In this document: one piece after another, positions 29,438 to 33,774 of the stretch
Numbering within the stretch: the first letter of the stretch is position 1
Layout: each line of letters opens with the position of its first letter
Assembly: GCA_030754995.1 (NCBI GenBank)
Contig: JASLZG010000008.1
Location: 1 to 33,774 of the forward strand
From: Lentisphaeria bacterium
GTDB lineage: Bacteria > Verrucomicrobiota > Lentisphaeria > JABSQK01 > CAJWLW01
Direction of reading: 5' to 3'
Length of the DNA stretch: 33,774 nucleotides
Translations under genes and position numbers: made by a program
Notes under the pieces: model-generated
Seen by the model: the letters and a program-made list of their open reading frames with translations, nothing else
What the model was told of the DNA's origin: nothing
Databases searched by the model: none

Positions 29438-30391
29438 ATGAAAGTCTTGATCACCGGAGGTGCCGGCTTCATCGGCAGCCATCTGTGTGATGTCCTGCTT
29501 GGGCGCGGCCATTCGGTGATGATTCTCGACGACCTCTCGACCGGCAGCATGAGCAATGTCGAGCAGCATCTCGACACGCCGGATTTCACCTTGGCCATCG
29601 ACACGGTTCTCGACGAGATGGTCCTGGACCGCCTGGTCAGCGAGTGCGATGTCATCTATCACCTGGCCGCCGCTGTCGGCGTACAACTGATCGTCCAGAA
29701 ACCGTTGCACACGATCCGCACGAACGTCGAGGGCACCACCCACGTCCTCAATATGGCGCAGCGGTACGGCAAGAAAGTGGTGATCGCCTCGACCTCGGAA
29801 GTCTACGGCAAAAGTTCGAAAGTACCGTTCTCCGAAGGCGACGACACGGTGAGCGGCCCGACGACCAAGCACCGCTGGGCCTATGCGTGCTCGAAAGCGA
29901 TCGATGAATTCGCCGGCTTCGCCATGGCCAAGGAGTCGGGCATCCCGGTTTGCGTCCTGCGGCTGTTTAATACTGTCGGCCGGCGCCAGAGCGGGCAGTA
30001 CGGCATGGTCGTTCCGAACTTTGTGAAGCAGGCGCTCAACGGCGATCCGATCACCGTTTTCGGCAACGGCGAACAGACACGATGCTTTGCCAATGTCGCC
30101 GATGTCACCCGCGCCATGGCCGACCTGCTCTCCTGTCCGGCGGCGGAAGGCGAGGTGGTGAATCTCGGATCGAACAGCGAGATCTCGATCAACGACCTGG
30201 CGCACACCGTGAAAGCTACATTGCAGAGCAATTCCGAGATCACCCATATCTCGTATGACGAAGCCTACGAGGACGGCTTCGAGGATATGCTGCGTCGCGT
30301 GCCGGACTTGAGCAAGGCCGAACGGTTGTTGGGTTACGCGTCGACGATCGACCTCGAGCAGACCATCCTCGAGGTCGCCGGCCACGCCTGA
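29438..30391 (+). CDS. NAD-dependent nucleotide-sugar epimerase/dehydratase (extended SDR)
   Basis: 317 aa. Extended short-chain dehydrogenase: GGAGFIG (7-13) binds NAD, LDDLSTG (30-36) is the usual strand end, and STSEVYG (118-124) with Tyr149-x3-Lys153 (YACSK) form the active site. RLFNTVGRRQSGQYGMVVP and the C-terminal 'DEAYEDGFEDMLRRVPDLSKAERLLGY' resemble UDP-glucuronate decarboxylase and UDP-glucose 4-epimerase relatives and point to a UDP-sugar substrate, but the exact reaction is not decidable. The ORF track adds 11 residues upstream; ATG 29438 with GAGGAGA 4-5 nt ahead is correct (MKVLITGGAG). It is probably expressed with leuS, which follows 80 nt later. Confidence 0.88.
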   Translation: MKVLITGGAGFIGSHLCDVLLGRGHSVMILDDLSTGSMSNVEQHLDTPDFTLAIDTVLDEMVLDRLVSECDVIYHLAAAVGVQLIVQKPLHTIRTNVEGTTHVLNMAQRYGKKVVIASTSEVYGKSSKVPFSEGDDTVSGPTTKHRWAYACSKAIDEFAGFAMAKESGIPVCVLRLFNTVGRRQSGQYGMVVPNFVKQALNGDPITVFGNGEQTRCFANVADVTRAMADLLSCPAAEGEVVNLGSNSEISINDLAHTVKATLQSNSEITHISYDEAYEDGFEDMLRRVPDLSKAERLLGYASTIDLEQTILEVAGHA

Positions 30392-30471
30392 GGCACAACC
30401 TGGCAACAGACACCGTCTCTGACTTGTGACCTGCGGCAACCAACTGTTGCGCAACTTGTGGGAAACACATT

Positions 30472-33051
30472 ATGGCAACCGAAGAACATGCCAAATACCG
30501 CCCGGCCAGGATCGAGCCGAAGTGGCAGAAATTCTGGCACTCCAACGAAACCTTCAAGGCCGAGGACGAATCGGCCAAGCCGAAACTCTATGTCCTCGAC
30601 ATGTTCCCGTATCCCAGCGGTGCGGGACTGCACGTCGGACATCCGGAAGGGTACACGGCGACGGACATCTGGTGCCGCTACAAGCGCATGCGCGGCTACA
30701 ATGTGCTGCACCCGATGGGCTGGGACGCCTTCGGGCTGCCAGCCGAACAATACGCCGTCGAGACCGGCACGCGCCCAGCCGAGACCACCGCCGGAAACGT
30801 CGTCAACTTCAAGCGCCAGATCCAGTCGCTCGGTTTTTCGTATGACTGGTCGCGCGAGATAAACACGACCGACCCGAAATATTACCGCTGGACCCAGTGG
30901 ATCTTCCTGCAGTTGTACAAGAAGGACCTGGTCTATCTCGACGAGATCGCCGTCAACTGGTGCCCGGAGCTCGGCACCGTGCTGGCCAATGAGGAAGTGA
31001 TCGACGGCAGGAGCGAGCGCGGCAATCACCCGGTCGTGAGGCGGCCGATGAAGCAGTGGATACTGCGCATCACCGAGTACGCCGAGCGCCTGCTCAACGA
31101 TCTCGACGATCTCGACTGGCCGGAAGGCATCAAGGAAATGCAGCGCAACTGGATCGGCAAATCCACCGGCGCCGAAGTTGATTTCAAGGTGATCGGTCAC
31201 GGCGATGCCATCCGCGTCTACACGACGCGGCCCGATACGTTGTTCGGGGCGACCTACATGGTGCTCGCACCCGAGCATCCGCTGGTCGCGCCGATCACTG
31301 CCGACGAGCAGCGGGCGGCAGTAGAGGCATATGTCGAGGCGTCTTCCCACAAATCAGATCTCGACCGTACCGAACTGAATACCGAGAAGTCCGGTGTCTT
31401 TGTCGGGGCGTACGCGACCAATCCGGTCAACGGCGAGGCGATCCCGATCTGGATCAGTGACTACGTGCTGGTCACCTACGGCACCGGCGCCATCATGTCG
31501 GTGCCGGCGCACGATATGCGCGACTTCGAGTTTGCCGAAAAGTTCGGCATCGAGATCCGCTGCATCCTCGAACCGGAAGCCGCCGCCGATGTCGACGTTG
31601 CCGACGTGCTCGCCGGCAAAGCATGCTGGACCGGCGACGGCAAAGCCATCCGCTCGGCCAATGATCACGGCCTCGATATCAATGGGCTGGACGTCGTCAC
31701 CACGAAGCAGACGACGATCGACTGGCTCGAGGCTGAGGGGATCGGCAAGGCGGCGGTGAACTACAAGCTGCGCGACTGGCTGTTCAGCCGGCAGCGGTAC
31801 TGGGGTGAACCGTTTCCGCTGGTGCACATGGAGGACGGTGAAATCCGGCTGCTCGACGAGAGCGAACTGCCTCTCGAGCTGCCTGAAGTCGAGGACTTCA
31901 AGCCGAGCGGCGGCGGCGAATCACCATTGGCAAAGGCCGGGGACTGGCTCAACTATACCGACCCCGAGACCGGGCAGAAGGGCCGGCGCGAGACCCACAC
32001 CATGCCGCAATGGGCCGGCTCCTGCTGGTACTATCTGCGCTACATCGATCCGGGTAACGACACGGCGGCCTGGTCCCCGGAAAAGGAAAAGTACTGGATG
32101 CCGGTCGACCTCTACGTCGGCGGCGCCGAGCATGCCGTCCTGCACCTGCTCTATGCCCGCTTCTGGCACAAGGTCCTGTTTGACCTGGGCCATGTCAGCA
32201 GCAGGGAACCGTTCCAGCGGCTGATCAATCAGGGCATGATCCTCGGGCTCGGCTACCGCGACGCCCGCGGCGTGCTGGTGCCCAACGACAAGGTCGAGGA
32301 CAGGGACCACAACTATTTCCACAAGGACACCGGCGAGGAACTGGAGCAGTTCCCCGCCAAGATGTCGAAGGCGTTGAAAAATGTCGTCAACCCCGACGAT
32401 ATCGTCAAGACATACGGTGCCGACACGCTGCGGCTCTACGAAATGTTCATGGGCCCGCTGGAGGCGGTCAAGCCCTGGGACACCAGCAATGTCGAGGGCG
32501 TTCATCGCTTCCTGCACAAGGCTTGGCGCATGTTGATCGGACAGAACGGCGAGCTCACAGCGGAGATCAGCGACGAACCGCTGACACCGGAACTGCAGCG
32601 CACGCTGCATGCGACCATCAAGAAGGTCGGTGAGGATTACGAGACGCTCGACTTCAACACGGCGATTTCACAGCTGATGGTATTCGTCAACGAGTTCGGC
32701 AAGGCGCCGGCCCGCAATCGCGCCGCGATCGAGACGTTCGTCGTGATGCTGGCACCGCTGGCGCCGCATATTGCGGAGGAACTCTGGCAGCGGCTCGGCC
32801 ACGCCGACACGCTGGCTTACGAGCCGTGGCCGGAATACGACGAGAGTTGTCTCAAGGTCGACGAGATCGAAATCCTCGTCCAGCTCAAGGGCAAGCCCGT
32901 GACGCGCCTGATGATGACGCCGGACCTGGCACCGCCGGACATGGAGGCGACGGCATTGGCCGATGCCGACGTACAGAGTGCCATTGGTGCGCAGACGGTT
33001 GTCAAAGTCATCTGCGTACCGGGGCGCCTGGTTAATATCGTTGTGAAGTAG
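30472..33051 (+). CDS. leuS: Leucyl-tRNA synthetase
   Basis: 859 aa, typical for the bacterial LeuRS. Class I motif HVGH (54-57) in [18 protein letters not shown], the second signature KMSKA (630-634, Ala where most have Ser), and an intact CP1 editing domain between them: [20 protein letters not shown] (threonine-rich) and [15 protein letters not shown], whose Asp anchors the amino group of mischarged leucine analogues. The bacterial-type C-terminal and anticodon-binding domains are complete ([14 protein letters not shown] and beyond). ATG 30472 is preceded by GGGAAA ~8 nt upstream. It attaches leucine to tRNA-Leu in the cytoplasm. Its stop is followed by the repeat block before dcd. Confidence 0.98.
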   Translation: MATEEHAKYRPARIEPKWQKFWHSNETFKAEDESAKPKLYVLDMFPYPSGAGLHVGHPEGYTATDIWCRYKRMRGYNVLHPMGWDAFGLPAEQYAVETGTRPAETTAGNVVNFKRQIQSLGFSYDWSREINTTDPKYYRWTQWIFLQLYKKDLVYLDEIAVNWCPELGTVLANEEVIDGRSERGNHPVVRRPMKQWILRITEYAERLLNDLDDLDWPEGIKEMQRNWIGKSTGAEVDFKVIGHGDAIRVYTTRPDTLFGATYMVLAPEHPLVAPITADEQRAAVEAYVEASSHKSDLDRTELNTEKSGVFVGAYATNPVNGEAIPIWISDYVLVTYGTGAIMSVPAHDMRDFEFAEKFGIEIRCILEPEAAADVDVADVLAGKACWTGDGKAIRSANDHGLDINGLDVVTTKQTTIDWLEAEGIGKAAVNYKLRDWLFSRQRYWGEPFPLVHMEDGEIRLLDESELPLELPEVEDFKPSGGGESPLAKAGDWLNYTDPETGQKGRRETHTMPQWAGSCWYYLRYIDPGNDTAAWSPEKEKYWMPVDLYVGGAEHAVLHLLYARFWHKVLFDLGHVSSREPFQRLINQGMILGLGYRDARGVLVPNDKVEDRDHNYFHKDTGEELEQFPAKMSKALKNVVNPDDIVKTYGADTLRLYEMFMGPLEAVKPWDTSNVEGVHRFLHKAWRMLIGQNGELTAEISDEPLTPELQRTLHATIKKVGEDYETLDFNTAISQLMVFVNEFGKAPARNRAAIETFVVMLAPLAPHIAEELWQRLGHADTLAYEPWPEYDESCLKVDEIEILVQLKGKPVTRLMMTPDLAPPDMEATALADADVQSAIGAQTVVKVICVPGRLVNIVVK

Positions 33052-33090
33052 GGCCAACGGCGGATGGGAAAAGAGAAAAGTGATTCGCCA

Positions 33091-33143
33091 CCCCCCCCCT
33101 GGCCCCTGAAACCTGAAACCTGAAACCTGAAACCTGCCCCCCC
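33091..33143. repeat. Heptamer tandem repeat flanked by C-tracts before dcd
   Basis: Four full copies of CCTGAAA (33105-33132) plus a partial fifth (CCTG, 33133-33136) lie between a C9 run (33091-33099) and a C7 run (33137-33143). The C7 run abuts the dcd ATG, leaving no room for a Shine-Dalgarno sequence. Such repeats are prone to slippage. Confidence 0.95.
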
Positions 33144-33692
33144 ATGATCCTCTCCGACCAGACTTTGAACGCAATGATCGAATCGGGCGAACTCGCTGTC
33201 GAGCCGCTCGATGCGGATTCCATCCAGCCGGCATCGATCGACTGCCGGCTGGGCGATCATTACCTGGTCGTTGAAGACCGGGAGATGGGGATCCTGACAC
33301 TGGACAGTGAGATCATCTATCGCGAAATCGAAGGTGACAGTATCACGCTGCCGCCGCATTCGTTTCTGTTGGCGACGACGGCAGAGTACATCCGGCTGCC
33401 AAACAACATCACGGCATTTGTCGAGGGCCGCAGCTCGATCGGGCGCATCGGGCTGTTCATTCAGAACGCCGGTTGGGTGGATCCCGGTTTCGAGGGTCGT
33501 ATTACACTCGAGCTATACAACGCCAATTCCCTGCCGATCCGCCTGCAGGCGGGCCGCCGAATCTGCCAACTGGTGTTCTGCCTCATGGACCAGCCGACCG
33601 CCAAGCCCTATGCCGGCAAGTATCAGGGGCAGCGGCAATCGGTCGGCAGCCGGGCGTTCCTGGACAGTGAAGTCACCGGCGGCCAGGAGTGA
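33144..33692 (+). CDS. dcd: dCTP deaminase (possibly bifunctional dCTP deaminase/dUTPase)
   Basis: 182 aa. Deaminates dCTP toward dUTP for thymidylate synthesis. Family opening MILSDQTLNAMIESGEL, IDCRLGDHYLV, FVEGRSSIGRIGLFIQNAGWVDPGFEGRITLELYN (with the catalytic Glu in 'GRITLELYN') and C-terminal KYQGQRQSVGS are all present. The C-terminal end resembles the dUMP-forming bifunctional enzymes (M. tuberculosis type) more than the monofunctional E. coli enzyme, so direct dUMP production is possible but not proven. It begins right after a C7 run with no Shine-Dalgarno sequence; ATG 33144 is still the right start by homology. Its stop overlaps a possible next start (GTGA). Confidence 0.96.
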   Translation: MILSDQTLNAMIESGELAVEPLDADSIQPASIDCRLGDHYLVVEDREMGILTLDSEIIYREIEGDSITLPPHSFLLATTAEYIRLPNNITAFVEGRSSIGRIGLFIQNAGWVDPGFEGRITLELYNANSLPIRLQAGRRICQLVFCLMDQPTAKPYAGKYQGQRQSVGSRAFLDSEVTGGQE

Positions 33693-33774
33693 GCGACGGC
33701 CTTTCCCCGGATGATGCCCTGATCATTTGCCCGCCGCGGCCAGAATCGGGCGCCGTGGCGGTGGGCACGATGAA
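33689..33774 (+). CDS. Possible start of the next gene, truncated by window edge
   Basis: GTG at 33689 overlaps the dcd stop (GTGA) and stays open to the end of the window (28 codons, MSDGLSPDDALIICPPRPE...). AGG lies just before. Coupled overlaps of this type occur elsewhere here (HK-hemH). Too little is visible to propose a function. Confidence 0.35.
   Translation, partial: MSDGLSPDDALIICPPRPESGAVAVGTM

Overview
This is a GC-rich, gene-dense bacterial chromosome segment with 19 complete protein genes, one 5'-truncated gene (dnaE) and a possible gene fragment at the right edge. I saw no tRNA, rRNA, CRISPR array, transposase or phage gene. LpxD and a Skp/OmpH chaperone show an LPS-making, outer-membrane (Gram-negative) cell. 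A small unnamed protein with a 'VVVDTDS..YIG' N-terminus, a STAS protein with an 'MDSTFMG' centre, and a GroEL ending GGPPGGGMY look to me like the PVC superphylum (Verrucomicrobiota/Kiritimatiellota/Lentisphaerota/Planctomycetota). That placement is from memory of family style and is moderate at best.

Layout. (1) 1-6829 (+): replicative polymerase dnaE (N-terminus missing), the helicase recD2 three bases later, and a GT-C-like membrane glycosyltransferase. (2) 6840-12605: a signalling locus. A response regulator and a receiver-Ser/Thr-kinase fusion read leftward, divergent from a large membrane histidine kinase whose stop codon overlaps the start of ferrochelatase (hemH). (3) 12715-15436 (-): envelope operon STAS-skp-lpxD, preceded by tsaE, whose 5' end is puzzling. 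(4) 15584-16639: a small conserved protein on an apparently leaderless transcript, convergent with an HpcH/HpaI-type aldolase lying downstream of a YihY-type membrane protein (16671-18290). (5) 18455-19558: a Gfo/Idh/MocA oxidoreductase behind a tiny leader ORF, closed by a strong bidirectional terminator. (6) 19612-21800 (-): groES-groEL with an unusual leader (tandem 35-bp repeat and a CIRCE-shaped inverted repeat of different sequence). (7) 22049-22921: a beta-hydroxyacid dehydrogenase. (8) 23166-29218: glutamate synthase gltB-gltD, with an intrinsic-terminator-like hairpin in the gltB leader. (9) 29438-33692: an NAD-dependent sugar epimerase/dehydratase, leuS, and dcd, with a heptamer repeat between C-tracts just before dcd.

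Most genes are housekeeping: replication and repair, dNTP supply, chaperonins, tRNA charging and t6A modification, heme, LPS and ammonium assimilation. The most unusual part is region 2. A phytochrome-style kinase (GAF plus 'SHDLQEPLR' HisKA), an Rcp1-like single-domain regulator and a receiver fused to a Hanks-type kinase could form one circuit passing a His-Asp signal into Ser/Thr phosphorylation, and the sensor gene is coupled to heme synthesis. Non-coding features worth testing are the groE operator and repeats, the gltB attenuator, the leader ORF at 18432, and the repeat block before dcd.
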